45,833 bases of DNA from Rhizobium sp. Q54 (GCA_945903685.1 CAMDOQ010000003.1:1-45833), one strand, 5' to 3'; shown: positions 35,414-44,658, numbered from the stretch's first letter. Numbers and translations are program-made. Notes: generated from the letters alone by a model not told the origin.

Positions 35414-35485
35414 TTGTTCGGGTAGGCGGCCTTGCGTATAAGTCGGCGCAAGTATTTGCCGTTCCGTGCGCACTCCGACTACAAT
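35414..35485 (+). promoter_or_regulatory. Two candidate promoters upstream of the cox operon, with an inverted repeat
   Basis: P1 has TTGTTC (35414-35419), a 17-bp spacer and TATAAG (35437-35442). P2 has TTGCCG (35456-35461), an 18-bp spacer and TACAAT (35480-35485). Both -10 boxes match consensus at 5 of 6 positions. CTTGCG and CGCAAG (35431-35436 and 35447-35452) are perfect inverse arms flanking the P1 -10, a possible operator. The coxB ATG is 63 bp downstream of P2. The 239-bp tldD-coxB gap holds no gene. Confidence 0.45.
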
Positions 35486-35548
35486 CCATGACCGCCTCGG
35501 GTCGATCGGCCCGGCGGCGGTTTTCGCGGGCAGGGGAGCCGAGTCTCA

Positions 35549-36373
35549 ATGCGGATTGGTCGTTCTGTTTTCTCGATTATTGGTGCACCGGCGCTGGTCA
35601 TGACCGCGGCCGGCACCGCCTTCGCGGCCCAACCGCTGCCGTGGCAGACCGGTTTCCAGCCGGCGGTAACGCCGATCGCCGAGCGCGTTGCCGCGTTCAA
35701 CGATCTCCTGGTGCCGCTGATCGTCGCGGTCACGATCTTCGTGATGATTTTGCTCGGCTACGTGATGGTCAAGTTCCGGCGGAGCGCCAACCCCAACCCG
35801 TCCAAGACCACGCACAACGCGCTGCTCGAAGTGGTGTGGACGGTGATCCCGATCATAATCCTGATCGTGATCGCGATCCCCTCGTTCCGGCTGCTCTATT
35901 TCATCGACAAGGTGCCCGACGACGTCGGCTTGACCGTCAAGGTGGTCGGCCACCAGTGGTATTGGACCTACGAGTACCAGGACCACAAATTCTCGTTCGA
36001 TGCCAACCTGGACGAGAAAGCCAAGCCGCGCCTGCTCGAGACCGACAACCGGGTGGTGCTGCCGGTCAACACCACCGTCCGCCTGCTGCTCACGGCCGAT
36101 GACGTGATCCACGCCTGGACAGTGCCGGCATTCGGCATGAAGTTCGATACCGTCCCCGGGCGGCTGGTCGAGACTTGGGTCAACGTCAAGAAGGAAGGTG
36201 TCTACTACGGCCAGTGCTCGGAGCTGTGCGGCGCCCGCCACAGCAAGATGCCGATCGCGGTCGAAGTGGTGTCGAAGGAGAAGTTCACGGCGTGGGTGGC
36301 CGACGCGAAAAAGAAGTTCGCGACTGGACCCGATACGACGCCGGCGATCGCCACCGCCGCCGTCAGCGAATAA
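35549..36373 (+). CDS. coxB: Cytochrome c oxidase subunit II
   Basis: Subunit II of the aa3 oxidase accepts electrons from cytochrome c at its binuclear CuA site in the periplasm. The 274-residue precursor has a signal-like N-terminus (about 1-27) and two transmembrane helices (about 50-72 and 93-115). The CuA domain contains the aromatic electron-entry block GHQWYWTYEY. CuA ligands are His188, Cys223, Cys227, His231 and Met234 in GQCSELCGARHSKMP. It is first in the cox operon, 50 bp before coxA. No cytochrome c domain is fused at the C-terminus. Confidence 0.97.
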   Translation: MRIGRSVFSIIGAPALVMTAAGTAFAAQPLPWQTGFQPAVTPIAERVAAFNDLLVPLIVAVTIFVMILLGYVMVKFRRSANPNPSKTTHNALLEVVWTVIPIIILIVIAIPSFRLLYFIDKVPDDVGLTVKVVGHQWYWTYEYQDHKFSFDANLDEKAKPRLLETDNRVVLPVNTTVRLLLTADDVIHAWTVPAFGMKFDTVPGRLVETWVNVKKEGVYYGQCSELCGARHSKMPIAVEVVSKEKFTAWVADAKKKFATGPDTTPAIATAAVSE

Positions 36374-36423
36374 CGAACCGCACGCCGCCGCATACCCGGC
36401 GCGAAGAAAAAGGACCCTAAGCG

Positions 36424-38031
36424 ATGAACGCTCAAAGCCACGCCCACGGAGCCCACGACCACACCCCGTCCGGTTGGCGCCGCTACGTCTATTCGACCAA
36501 CCACAAAGACATCGGCACGATGTACATCGTGTTCGGGTTGATCGGCGGACTCGCCGGCGGCATCCTGTCGATGCTGATGCGGATTGAGCTGGCCGAACCG
36601 GGCCCGGGCATCCTGGGCGGCGACGACCAGATCTTCAACGTGTTCGTCTCGGCGCACGGCCTGATCATGGTGTTCTTCCTGGTCATGCCGACCTTCATCG
36701 GCGGCTTCGGCAACTGGATGATCCCGATGATGATCGGGGCCCCCGATATGGCGTTCCCGCGCATGAACAACATCTCGTTCTGGCTGCTGATCCCGTCGGC
36801 GATCCTGCTCTACGCCTCGCCGTTCGTGGGCGACGGACCCGGCACCGGTTGGACGGTTTATGCCCCGCTTTCGACCTCGGGCCATCCCGGGCCTGCGGTC
36901 GACATGGTGATCTTCGCGCTGCATCTGGCCGGCGCGTCCTCGATCCTCGGCGCGATCAATTTCATCACCACCATCTTCAACATGCGCGCGCCCGGCATGA
37001 CGCTCCACAAGATGCCGTTGTTCGTGTGGGCGCTTCTGATCACCGCGTTCCTGCTGCTGCTCTCGCTCCCGGTGCTGGCCGGCGCCATCACCATGCTCCT
37101 GACCGATCGCAATTTCGGCACCGCGTTCTTCGACGCAGCCAAGGGCGGCGATCCGGTGCTCTACCAGCACCTGTTTTGGTTCTTCGGCCACCCCGAAGTT
37201 TACATTCTGATTTTGCCGGCGTTCGGCGTGATCAGCATGGTCATCCCAACCTTCTGCCACAAGCCGATCTTCGGCTATCTCGGCATGGTCTACGCCATGA
37301 TCGCGATCGGCGTGATCGGCTTCGTGGTGTGGGCGCACCACATGTACACCGCCGGCATGCCGATCAATGCGCGCGCCTACTTCGTCGCCGCGACGATGGT
37401 GATCGCGGTGCCGACCGGCATCAAGATCTTCTCGTGGATCGCGACCATGTGGGGCGGCTCGATCGAGTTCAAGGTGCCGATGCTGTGGTCGATCGGCCTG
37501 ATCTTCCTGTTCACCGTCGGCGGCGTCACCGGCGTCGTGCTCGCCAATGCCGGCATCGACTATGCGCTCCACGACACCTATTACGTGGTCGCGCACTTCC
37601 ACTACGTGCTGTCGATGGGCGCGCTATTCGGCATCTTCGCCGGCTTCTACTACTGGATCGGCAAGATGTGCGGCCGCCAGTACAACGAGGCGTTCGGCCA
37701 GATCCACTTCTGGCTCACCTTCATCGGCGTCAACATCACGTTCTTCCCGCAGCACTTCCTCGGCGTTGCCGGCATGCCGCGCCGGATCGCCGACTACCCG
37801 GATGCCTTGGCGGGTTGGAACCTGGTGTCGTCGCTCGGCTCCTACCTTTCGGGTGTCGCGGCGCTGTGGTTCCTGTTCGTGCTGTGGCACACCATGACCC
37901 GCGGCGAGAAATGCGCCGACAATCCGTGGGGCGAAGGCGCGAACTCGCTCGAATGGACCGTGCCCTCGCCGGCGCCGTTCCACACCTTCGAACACGTGCC
38001 GACGATCCGGTCGTCGGCCGGCGGGCACTAA
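36424..38031 (+). CDS. coxA: Cytochrome c oxidase subunit I
   Basis: The catalytic subunit, with haem a, haem a3 and CuB in twelve transmembrane helices, reduces oxygen to water while pumping protons. The 535-residue protein has the low-spin haem His in [12 protein letters not shown]. CuB/cross-linked Tyr motif [16 protein letters not shown] is present, as are the CuB His pair in [10 protein letters not shown] and the haem ligands in [12 protein letters not shown]. These residues make it an A-type haem-copper oxidase. An AAGGA Shine-Dalgarno precedes ATG 36424. It follows coxB and precedes ctaB. Confidence 0.98.
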   Translation: MNAQSHAHGAHDHTPSGWRRYVYSTNHKDIGTMYIVFGLIGGLAGGILSMLMRIELAEPGPGILGGDDQIFNVFVSAHGLIMVFFLVMPTFIGGFGNWMIPMMIGAPDMAFPRMNNISFWLLIPSAILLYASPFVGDGPGTGWTVYAPLSTSGHPGPAVDMVIFALHLAGASSILGAINFITTIFNMRAPGMTLHKMPLFVWALLITAFLLLLSLPVLAGAITMLLTDRNFGTAFFDAAKGGDPVLYQHLFWFFGHPEVYILILPAFGVISMVIPTFCHKPIFGYLGMVYAMIAIGVIGFVVWAHHMYTAGMPINARAYFVAATMVIAVPTGIKIFSWIATMWGGSIEFKVPMLWSIGLIFLFTVGGVTGVVLANAGIDYALHDTYYVVAHFHYVLSMGALFGIFAGFYYWIGKMCGRQYNEAFGQIHFWLTFIGVNITFFPQHFLGVAGMPRRIADYPDALAGWNLVSSLGSYLSGVAALWFLFVLWHTMTRGEKCADNPWGEGANSLEWTVPSPAPFHTFEHVPTIRSSAGGH

Positions 38032-38068
38032 CCGGGCGCCGCCCGGCGCGGCGGCGGAAGGGTAACGC

Positions 38069-38989
38069 GTGGCAAGTCCTTCGGCGGTAGGAATCGGGCC
38101 GGACGCGCCGGACATCAGGCTCGGCGAAGAGGCGCGTGTTGCCGACTTCTTTGCGCTTCTCAAGCCGCGGGTCACCGCGCTGGTTGCCTTCACCGGCTTC
38201 GTCGGATTGTGGCTCGCCGGCGGAACGGCGCACCCGTTCCTCGCCGCGGTCGCGGTCCTCGCGATCGCGCTCGGCTCAGGCGGCGCCGGCGCCATCAACA
38301 TGTGGTACGAAGCCGATATCGATGCGCGGATGACGCGGACGCGCTCGCGGCCGATCCCGGCCGGCCGCATGAGCCCGAGCGCCGCGCTCGGCTTCGGCGT
38401 CGTAACCGCGACCTTCGCGGTGATGACGCTCGCACTTGCGACCAACTATCTGGCCGCCGGGCTGCTCGCCAGCGCGGTACTGTTCTACGTGTTCGTCTAC
38501 ACGATCTGGCTCAAGCGCCGGACGCCGCAGAACATCGTGATCGGTGGCGCGGCGGGCGCGTTGCCGCCCGTCATCGGGTGGGCGGCAGCGACCGGCACGA
38601 TCGATCTCTTTCCACTTCTATTGTTCGGGCTGATTTTCATGTGGACGCCGGCCCATTTCTGGGCCCTCGCGCTCTACAAGACCGAGGACTATGCCCGCGC
38701 CGGCGTGCCGATGCTCCCGGTGGTGGCGGGGCTGGCCGAGACCCGCCGCCAGATCGCGATCTACGCGCTCGCGCTGCAAGGGTTCGCGCTGGCGCCGTGG
38801 GCGGTCGGCCTGAGCGGCACGATCTATGGGACCGGAGCGGTCGCACTCGGCGCTGGCTTCGTCGCGCTCGCGCTCGCGCTGTGGCGGCGCGGCACCGTCA
38901 GCCTGGCGCGCGCAACCTTCGCCTACTCGATCCTTTATCTCTTCCTGCTGTTCGCGCTGCTGATCGTCGACCGCGCTATTGGCCGCTAG
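38069..38989 (+). CDS. ctaB: Protohaem IX farnesyltransferase (haem O synthase)
   Basis: CtaB (CyoE) farnesylates haem b to haem O, precursor of haem A for subunit I. The 306-residue membrane protein has about eight or nine helices of the UbiA superfamily. LLKPRVTALVAFTGFVG marks the start. The Asp-rich motif is NMWYEADIDARMTRTRSRP, and LKRRTPQNIVIGGAAGALPPVIGW is characteristic. The start is GTG 38069, with GGAAGGG about eight bases upstream. It lies between coxA and coxF in the oxidase operon. CtaA (haem A synthase) is not in the window. Confidence 0.96.
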   Translation: MASPSAVGIGPDAPDIRLGEEARVADFFALLKPRVTALVAFTGFVGLWLAGGTAHPFLAAVAVLAIALGSGGAGAINMWYEADIDARMTRTRSRPIPAGRMSPSAALGFGVVTATFAVMTLALATNYLAAGLLASAVLFYVFVYTIWLKRRTPQNIVIGGAAGALPPVIGWAAATGTIDLFPLLLFGLIFMWTPAHFWALALYKTEDYARAGVPMLPVVAGLAETRRQIAIYALALQGFALAPWAVGLSGTIYGTGAVALGAGFVALALALWRRGTVSLARATFAYSILYLFLLFALLIVDRAIGR

Positions 38990-38996
38990 GACCGCG

Positions 38997-39122
38997 ATGC
39001 CGATCACCGATCAACATCGTCGCAAGCGTGGCCGCAACCTGGCCCTGGCCGGTGTGCTGGTCGCACTCGTGATCCTGTTCTATTTCATGACGCTTGCGCG
39101 CATGGGCGGAGGCGGCTCATGA
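38997..39122 (+). CDS. coxF: CoxF-like small membrane protein
   Basis: A 41-residue protein, MPITDQHRRKRGRN followed by one transmembrane helix (about 15-34) and ending ARMGGGGS. Its size, basic N-terminus and single helix match the small CoxF ORFs found between ctaB and ctaG in alphaproteobacterial oxidase operons. A role in oxidase assembly is presumed from position only. ATG 38997 is 7 bp after ctaB. Its TGA overlaps the ctaG ATG as ATGA, giving coupled translation. It is easily missed because of its length. Confidence 0.8.
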   Translation: MPITDQHRRKRGRNLALAGVLVALVILFYFMTLARMGGGGS

Positions 39123-39706
39123 CGACGCGGCCGATGAGCCACCGCGCTACCGCGCTTGTCTTGGGCGTCGTCGCGCTGGCCATGGTCGGGGCGTCGTTTG
39201 CCGCGGTGCCGCTTTATCGCTTGTTTTGCCAGGTCACCGGCTACGGCGGCACCACGCAAGTGGCGGTGCAAGCGCCGGGCGTAAGCGGCGAACGGATCGT
39301 GACGGTGCGTTTCAACACGCATGTCGCGCCCGATTTGCCGTGGTCGTTCGAGCCCCCGGCGGCGCCGGTCAAGGTTCGGCTCGGCGAGGAAACCGTGGTC
39401 GCATACCGCGCGACCAATCGATCGAATAAAACCATGACGGCGCAAGCGTCGTTCAACGTGACCCCGTTCAAGGCCGGGCCCTATTTCACCAAAATCGAAT
39501 GCTTCTGCTTCACCGAGCAGGAGCTTGAACCCGGTCAATCGATCGAGATGCCGGTCACGTTTTTCGTCGATCCCGAGATCGTCGCGAACCGGCATCTCGA
39601 CGACATCAAGACGGTGACGCTGTCCTACACGTTGTACCGGGTCGACGAAGCGGATAAAAAGAAGCGGCCGGCCAAGGTTGCGGCGGTACCGCAGGCCAAC
39701 CAGTGA
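39119..39706 (+). CDS. ctaG: Cytochrome c oxidase assembly protein CtaG (Cox11)
   Basis: CtaG/Cox11 is a membrane-anchored copper chaperone that delivers copper to the CuB site of subunit I. The 195-residue protein has one N-terminal transmembrane helix (about 10-32) and a periplasmic beta-sandwich. Copper-binding Cys residues lie in KIECFCFTEQEL. The conserved VPLYRLFCQVTGYGGTT contributes a further Cys near the membrane. The terminal FVDPEIV and VTLSYTLY blocks are typical. The start overlaps coxF by 4 bp. Confidence 0.96.
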   Translation: MTTRPMSHRATALVLGVVALAMVGASFAAVPLYRLFCQVTGYGGTTQVAVQAPGVSGERIVTVRFNTHVAPDLPWSFEPPAAPVKVRLGEETVVAYRATNRSNKTMTAQASFNVTPFKAGPYFTKIECFCFTEQELEPGQSIEMPVTFFVDPEIVANRHLDDIKTVTLSYTLYRVDEADKKKRPAKVAAVPQANQ

Positions 39707-39718
39707 CGGAGACGAGCG

Positions 39719-40531
39719 ATGGCTGACGCCCACACCAGGAATCACGACTACCACATGGTCGAACCGAGCCCGTGGCCGGCGCTGGGCGCGCTCGCGGCCG
39801 GCCTGCTCCTGATCGGCACGGTGCTCGGGATGCACGGCTACACCTGGGTGGTCGCGGCGCTCGGCCTGCTTCTCGTGCTGTACACCATGTTCGTGTGGTG
39901 GCGGGACGTGGTGCGCGAAGCCGAAACCGGCTCGCACACCAAGGTGGTTCAGCTCGGCCTCCGCTACGGCATGGTGCTGTTCATCGCCTCCGAGGTGATG
40001 TTTTTCGTCGCCTGGTTCTGGGCGTTCTTCAATTCGAGCCTGTTTCCGACCGCGGAGATGGGCGGGACGTGGCCGCCCGAAGGCGTTCAAGTATTCCGCA
40101 CCTGGGATCTCCCGTTCCTGAACACGCTCATTCTCTTGACCTCGGGCACCACCGTGACCTGGGCCCACCATGCGCTCAAGGAAGGCAACCGCAAGGGCCT
40201 GATTCAAGGCCTCTGGCTCACCATCATTTTGGGCGCGATCTTTACGTGCATCCAGGCCTACGAGTACAGCCACGCGGCGTTCGCCTTCAACGGCGGCATC
40301 TACGGCTCGACCTTCTTCATGGCGACCGGATTCCACGGCCTGCACGTCATCATCGGGACGATCTTCCTTACCGTCTGTCTGATCCGCGCCTACCAGGGCC
40401 ACTTCACGCCCGACCAGCATTTCGGCTTCGAGGCTGCGGCGTGGTACTGGCATTTCGTCGACGTGGTGTGGCTGTTCCTGTTCAGCTGCATCTACTGGTG
40501 GGGCTCGGGCGCAGCGCCGGTCGCCGGCTGA
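39719..40531 (+). CDS. coxC: Cytochrome c oxidase subunit III
   Basis: Subunit III is an integral membrane protein of seven helices that stabilises the catalytic core and bound lipids. The 270-residue protein shows [15 protein letters not shown] at the N-terminus. Core blocks are [49 protein letters not shown] and the ending [16 protein letters not shown]. The lipid-binding HH and the conserved Glu in the second helix set are intact. It follows ctaG by 12 bp. Confidence 0.97.
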   Translation: MADAHTRNHDYHMVEPSPWPALGALAAGLLLIGTVLGMHGYTWVVAALGLLLVLYTMFVWWRDVVREAETGSHTKVVQLGLRYGMVLFIASEVMFFVAWFWAFFNSSLFPTAEMGGTWPPEGVQVFRTWDLPFLNTLILLTSGTTVTWAHHALKEGNRKGLIQGLWLTIILGAIFTCIQAYEYSHAAFAFNGGIYGSTFFMATGFHGLHVIIGTIFLTVCLIRAYQGHFTPDQHFGFEAAAWYWHFVDVVWLFLFSCIYWWGSGAAPVAG

Positions 40532-40559
40532 GCCACCCGCTCCCCGACCGGCGCCGCCG

Positions 40560-40931
40560 ATGACGCCGCCGGTCGCGGGCCCGTCCGCGATCGTCGCCGG
40601 TTTACGCTGCCGCTGCCCGCGCTGCGGGATCGGCCCACTCTATGCCGGCTATTTGACGGTCGCCGCGACTTGCCGCCATTGCGGTCTCGACCTCTCGAGC
40701 CACGATTCGGGCGACGGCCCGGCCGTGTTCGTGGTCCTGATTGTCGGTATTGTCGTGATCGGCGCCGCGCTCGTCGTCGAGGTGCTGTGGAGCCCGCCGC
40801 TCTGGATCCATCTGGTCGCTTGGATCACGCTCGCGACCGGCCTCGCGCTCGCGCTGCTGCCGCCCTTCAAGGGCGTCCTGATCGCGATCAAGATCAAGCA
40901 CGATGCCGGCGAGGGCGAGCGCGATCGCTAG
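40560..40931 (+). CDS. DUF983 protein
   Basis: A 123-residue protein with a short N-terminal zinc-ribbon-like region (CRCPRCGIGPLYAGYL and CRHCGLDLSSHDSGDGPA) followed by two transmembrane helices (about 57-78 and 82-102). DUF983 proteins occur regularly between coxC and surf1 in Alphaproteobacteria, which suggests a role in oxidase assembly, but no biochemical role is established to my knowledge. The two CxxC pairs could bind zinc or copper. It lies 28 bp after coxC. Confidence 0.9.
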   Translation: MTPPVAGPSAIVAGLRCRCPRCGIGPLYAGYLTVAATCRHCGLDLSSHDSGDGPAVFVVLIVGIVVIGAALVVEVLWSPPLWIHLVAWITLATGLALALLPPFKGVLIAIKIKHDAGEGERDR

Positions 40932-41040
40932 ATTGGTTTTGAAGCGCTACCGGTCCCGTGGCCGCGACCGCGATCAAAGTCCCGAGGCGGATGGTGATGC
41001 GGTCGGGAAGCCGGTCGATCTTGTTGGGGGGTTCGGGGAC

Positions 41041-41742
41041 GTGAGCCGCTTTCGTCGGATGCTGTGGCCAACGCTGGTGGCAGTACCGATGCTTGCCGTT
41101 CTCTTGGGGCTCGGGTTCTGGCAACTCGCGCGCGGCGAGTGGAAGACCGCCCTGATCGCCGCCCGCGAGCGCGCGCTCGCCGCCGCGCCGGTCGCGATCC
41201 CCAACCAGGCGGCGGCGATCGCGGCACTCGATCAGGTTCGGGTCACCCTCATCGGCACATTCCGCCACGAGCACGAGTTTCACCTGATCGCCCCGCCCAA
41301 GACCGGGCGCAATGGCTTTCACATCGTGACCCCGCTCGCGCCCGAGGGGGACGCTGCCTGGGTCCTGGTCGACCGCGGCTTCGTTCCGGTCGAGGCCAAG
41401 GCCCCGCAGAGCCGTGCGGTCGGGCAGATCGAGGGGCCGGTCACCGTCGTCGGGATCGCGCGCCGGCCGCCCGAACGCCGCGCCTTCATGGGCGCCAACG
41501 ACCCCGCCGGCAATGTGTGGACGTACGTCGATCTCGCGGCCATGGCAGCGCTGGCCGGCCGCCCGCTCGCGCCGACCTTAATCGTTGCTGAGCCGGCGTC
41601 AGGCGCGCGCGGCTGGCCGCGCCCCGAGCCGCTCGCGACCGATCTCGCCAACCCGCACTTGGGCTATGCGCTCACCTGGTTCGGGTTAGCGGCGGCGCTG
41701 GCCGTGATCTACAGTCTGCTTTTTCGCAGCCCTTCCCGATGA
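41041..41742 (+). CDS. SURF1-family oxidase assembly protein
   Basis: SURF1 (Shy1) helps haem A insertion into oxidase subunit I. The 233-residue protein has one transmembrane helix at each end (about 9-27 and 207-227) around a periplasmic domain. GFWQLARGEWKTALI is the N-terminal signature, and WVLVDRGFVP marks the central block. I favour GTG 41041 (VSRFRRMLWPTLV), preceded by GGGG; ATG 41059 is also possible. A longer frame opening at 40903 would overlap DUF983. Its stop overlaps the start of the carboxypeptidase gene as ATGA. Confidence 0.92.
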   Translation: MSRFRRMLWPTLVAVPMLAVLLGLGFWQLARGEWKTALIAARERALAAAPVAIPNQAAAIAALDQVRVTLIGTFRHEHEFHLIAPPKTGRNGFHIVTPLAPEGDAAWVLVDRGFVPVEAKAPQSRAVGQIEGPVTVVGIARRPPERRAFMGANDPAGNVWTYVDLAAMAALAGRPLAPTLIVAEPASGARGWPRPEPLATDLANPHLGYALTWFGLAAALAVIYSLLFRSPSR

Positions 41743-43238
41743 CCGATACCGCCTATCGCGCGCTCGAAGCCAAGTTCCGCAAGATCGCCAGCCTCGACGG
41801 GGCGATGGCGGTGCTGCACTGGGACAGCGCGACGATGATGCCTGCAGGCGGCGCCGAGACCCGGGCCGAGCAACTCGCGACCTTGGCTGAGATCCGTCAT
41901 CAGGCGATGACCGACCCGGCGATACCCGATCTCGCCGCCGCGGCCGCGAATGCGGTCGATGTCGCCGACGGCTGGCGCCACGGCAACCTGCGCGAGGCGC
42001 TCCGGCAGTGGCGGCACGCCAACGCGCTGCCGCCCGATCTGGTGGTGCGGCGCTCGAAGGCGAACTCGGCGTGCGAGATGGCCTGGCGAAGCGCGCGCGG
42101 CAACAACGACTTCACGGCGGTCGCTCCGCTCCTCGAAACCGTGACCGCGATCGCGGTCGAGGTTGCCGCCGCCAAGGCGAGCGCGCTGGGGCTCGCGCCC
42201 TATGACGCGCTGCTCGATTCCTACGACCCCGACCTCCGCGGCGTCGAGGTGGATCGCTTATTCGCCGATCTCAAGAACTTCCTGCCCGGGTTCCTGGATC
42301 GCGTGCTGGCCGAGCAAGCGAAAGCCCCGGCCGCGATCGTTCCGCCGGGCCCGTTCGACCAAGCCGACCAGCGGGCGTTGGCGGAGCGGCTCCTCGATGC
42401 GCTCGGGTTCGATCGCCGCCATGGCCGGCTCGACGTCAGCCACCATCCCTTTACCGGCGGCGTCCCGGCCGACGTCCGTATCACCACCCGTTACGATGAG
42501 ACCAACTTCACGCGCTCGCTGATGGCGGTGATTCATGAGACGGGACATGCGCTCTACGAGATGGGGCTGCCCGCCGAATGGCGCGAACAACCGGTCGGCG
42601 GTGCCCGCGGCATGACCATGCACGAGAGCCAGTCGCTCTTGATGGAAATGCATGCCTGCCGCTCGCTCGAGTTCTTGGGTTACCTCGCGCCCCATGCGCG
42701 CGCTGCCTTCGCCGGTACCGGCGCCGCATGGGAGATCGCGAACCTGAAGCGCGTCTACCTCAAGGTCGAGCGCGGCCTGATCCGGGTCGATGCCGACGAG
42801 GTCACCTATCCGCTTCACGTCATCTTGCGCTACGACCTCGAGCGGGCGCTGCTCGCCGGATCGCTCAAGGTCGCCGAACTACCCCAAGCCTGGCGCGAAG
42901 GCTTACGCCGTCTGGTCGGGGTCGCTCCGCCTGACGACAAGGATGGGTGCTTGCAGGACATCCATTGGTACGGCGGCGATTTCGGCTATTTCCCGACCTA
43001 CACATTAGGTGCGCTCGCCGCGGCCCAGCTCTTCGCCGCCGCCAAGCGCGCGGTACCCGACGTTCCGGCCGCGATCGGCGCCGGGCGGTTCGCACCCCTG
43101 GTCAGCTGGCTCCGCGCCAACGTCCACGGCGTCGGCTCGCGTCTTTCAACCCAGGAAATCCTCGCCGCTGCGACCGGCGCCCCGCTCGGCACCGAGGCGT
43201 TCAAGCGGCACCTGAACGCGCGCTATCTCGGCGAATAG
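41739..43238 (+). CDS. M32-family metallocarboxypeptidase
   Basis: A 499-residue zinc carboxypeptidase related to Taq and Pfu carboxypeptidases, cytoplasmic, removing C-terminal residues from peptides with broad specificity. The active site HETGH (266-270) is intact. The DVRITTRYDE block just before it and MTMHESQSLLMEM after it, which supplies the third zinc ligand Glu, are diagnostic for M32. VLHWDSATMMPAGGAE near the start is also conserved. The ATG overlaps the surf1 stop as ATGA, so it appears attached to the 3' end of the oxidase operon, though a functional link is not obvious. Confidence 0.94.
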   Translation: MTDTAYRALEAKFRKIASLDGAMAVLHWDSATMMPAGGAETRAEQLATLAEIRHQAMTDPAIPDLAAAAANAVDVADGWRHGNLREALRQWRHANALPPDLVVRRSKANSACEMAWRSARGNNDFTAVAPLLETVTAIAVEVAAAKASALGLAPYDALLDSYDPDLRGVEVDRLFADLKNFLPGFLDRVLAEQAKAPAAIVPPGPFDQADQRALAERLLDALGFDRRHGRLDVSHHPFTGGVPADVRITTRYDETNFTRSLMAVIHETGHALYEMGLPAEWREQPVGGARGMTMHESQSLLMEMHACRSLEFLGYLAPHARAAFAGTGAAWEIANLKRVYLKVERGLIRVDADEVTYPLHVILRYDLERALLAGSLKVAELPQAWREGLRRLVGVAPPDDKDGCLQDIHWYGGDFGYFPTYTLGALAAAQLFAAAKRAVPDVPAAIGAGRFAPLVSWLRANVHGVGSRLSTQEILAAATGAPLGTEAFKRHLNARYLGE

Positions 43239-43248
43239 CGCGCTTTGA

Positions 43249-43300
43249 CCCCCTCCCCAACCCCTCCCCTCGGAACCGGTGGGAGGGAAGGGTGGGGTGG
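43249..43300. repeat. C/G-tract hairpin between convergent carboxypeptidase and dCTP deaminase genes
   Basis: CCCCTCCCCAACCCCTCCC (from 43250) faces GGGAGGGAAGGGTGGGG (43281-43297) across an 11-12 nt spacer, forming an imperfect stem of about 17 bp. It fills the 67-bp gap between two convergent stops, so it could act as a bidirectional terminator. Strings of this CCCTCCCCAACCCCTCCC kind are a familiar dispersed intergenic motif in Alphaproteobacteria; copy number in this genome cannot be judged here. Confidence 0.6.
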
Positions 43301-43305
43301 CGGGA

Positions 43306-44466
43306 TCAGCGCTTGAAGTGCTTGGACAGCGCCAGGCCCTGGCGCTGGTAGGACGAGCCGATCCCCGACCCGTAGAGCCGATCAGGGATCATGGTGAGGC
43401 GCTCGTAGGTGAGGCGCGCCACCACCTGGCCGTGCTCCAAGAGGAACGGGACTTCGTAGGAGCGGACTTCGAGCACCGCGCGCGATCCTTCGCCGCCGGC
43501 GTCGGAAAAGCCGAAGCCGGGGTCGAAGAAGCCGGCATAGTGGGCGCGGAACTCGCCTTGGAGCGGGTTGAAGGCGGCCATTTCGGCGGCATGGTCGGGC
43601 GGCACCGTGACCGCTTCCTTCGACACCAAGATGTAGAACGCGTCCGGATCGAGGATCAGGTTGCCATCGCGGTTGGCGAGGATCGGCTCCCAATAGTCGG
43701 AAGGGTCATAGTGGTTGTGGCGGTCGACATCGACGATGTCGGTGTTGGCCTTCGCCTTATAGCCGATAAGGCCGCCCAGGGTTTCGCCGCGAAGGTCGAC
43801 CGTGACCGGGACGCCGCCGGCGATCCGGTGTGCCGCCTCGCCCTCGCCGTGAACGAGCCGGGTTTCCTCGTGGAGCCGCTGCATACCGGTATCGGTCGGC
43901 CGGGGCGAGCCGCGCCGAAGGCGGAGTTGGCTCAAGCGCGAGCCGCGCCGCACCAGCACGCTGAAGGTGCGGGGCGAAATCTCGGCGTAGAGCGGGCCCT
44001 TGTACGCCTCGCGCACGCGGTCGAATTCGCTGCCATTGTCGGTGATGAGGCGCGTGAAAATGTCGAGACGGCCGGTCGAGCTCTTGGGATTGGCGACGCC
44101 GGAGAGTCGCTTGCCGAGCCGGACGTGCTCGAGCAGCGGTACGATGTAAACGCAGCCGCGTTCGAGCACCGCGCCGCTGGTGAGGTCGATCTTGTGGGTG
44201 GCGAGCGCCTCGAGCTTGTCCTCTACCCGGAAGTGCCGACCCGGCAGAAAGCTCGCGCGCACGCGATAGGCAATCGGGCCCAAGCGCAGGTCGATCGAAG
44301 ACGGCTGGATCTGTTCCTCGCTGATCGGCGCCGAGGTCGAGAACAGCACCTTCTCGCGGATGAGGGCGCGCATCTCCTGCGCCGGCAGAATGCCGGTGCT
44401 GCGGAGTGGCGCCGCCGCTTCCTCGGCGCCGGGCGGGAAATGGATCGAGACCTGCTCGCCTGTCAC
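43306..44466 (-). CDS. dcd: Two-domain 2'-deoxycytidine 5'-triphosphate deaminase
   Basis: A 386-residue protein of the dCTP deaminase/dUTPase superfamily that supplies dUTP (or dUMP) for thymidylate synthesis. Two related domains are fused. The first (about 25-185) has IQPSSIDLRLGPIAYRVR and ANPKSSTGRLDIFTRLI, and the second (about 210-386) has LILDPDAFYILVSKEAV and HYAGFFDPGFGF. This long form, about twice ordinary Dcd, is typical of Alphaproteobacteria. I start at GTG 44466 (VTGEQVSIHFPPG) with GAGGA about nine bases upstream. The frame extends to TTG 44529, but that part is AT-rich promoter-like DNA. Confidence 0.88.
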   Translation of the reverse strand: MTGEQVSIHFPPGAEEAAAPLRSTGILPAQEMRALIREKVLFSTSAPISEEQIQPSSIDLRLGPIAYRVRASFLPGRHFRVEDKLEALATHKIDLTSGAVLERGCVYIVPLLEHVRLGKRLSGVANPKSSTGRLDIFTRLITDNGSEFDRVREAYKGPLYAEISPRTFSVLVRRGSRLSQLRLRRGSPRPTDTGMQRLHEETRLVHGEGEAAHRIAGGVPVTVDLRGETLGGLIGYKAKANTDIVDVDRHNHYDPSDYWEPILANRDGNLILDPDAFYILVSKEAVTVPPDHAAEMAAFNPLQGEFRAHYAGFFDPGFGFSDAGGEGSRAVLEVRSYEVPFLLEHGQVVARLTYERLTMIPDRLYGSGIGSSYQRQGLALSKHFKR

Positions 44467-44485
44467 GGCTCTGGTTCCTCGTCTG

Positions 44486-44514
44486 TTGATAGAGGTTTTT
44501 TGCTTATTTTTCAA
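44486..44514 (-). promoter_or_regulatory. Candidate promoter of the dCTP deaminase gene
   Basis: On the minus strand TTGAAA (44514-44509) and TATCAA (44491-44486) are separated by 17 bp in the most AT-rich stretch of this intergenic region. The start codon at 44466 lies 19 bp past the -10, leaving a very short leader that begins near the Shine-Dalgarno. That tight geometry lowers confidence. Confidence 0.35.
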
Positions 44515-44658
44515 TGGTTTATTAGCCAAGTTTACACCCTCCTCATGCCCCGAACGATCCCCCGGACGGGGCCGGCTAAGTCATTGATGCGACGTGGTCC
44601 GGTGGCCTATCCCCGCTATGCACCGGCTGGGGACCGAAGTTATTCAGGTCGCCTTTCT

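Noticed and set aside
44467-44529. N-terminal extension of the dCTP deaminase to TTG 44529
   Set aside because: The added residues are Lys/Asn-rich from AT-rich DNA that contains promoter-like hexamers. GTG 44466 has a good Shine-Dalgarno.
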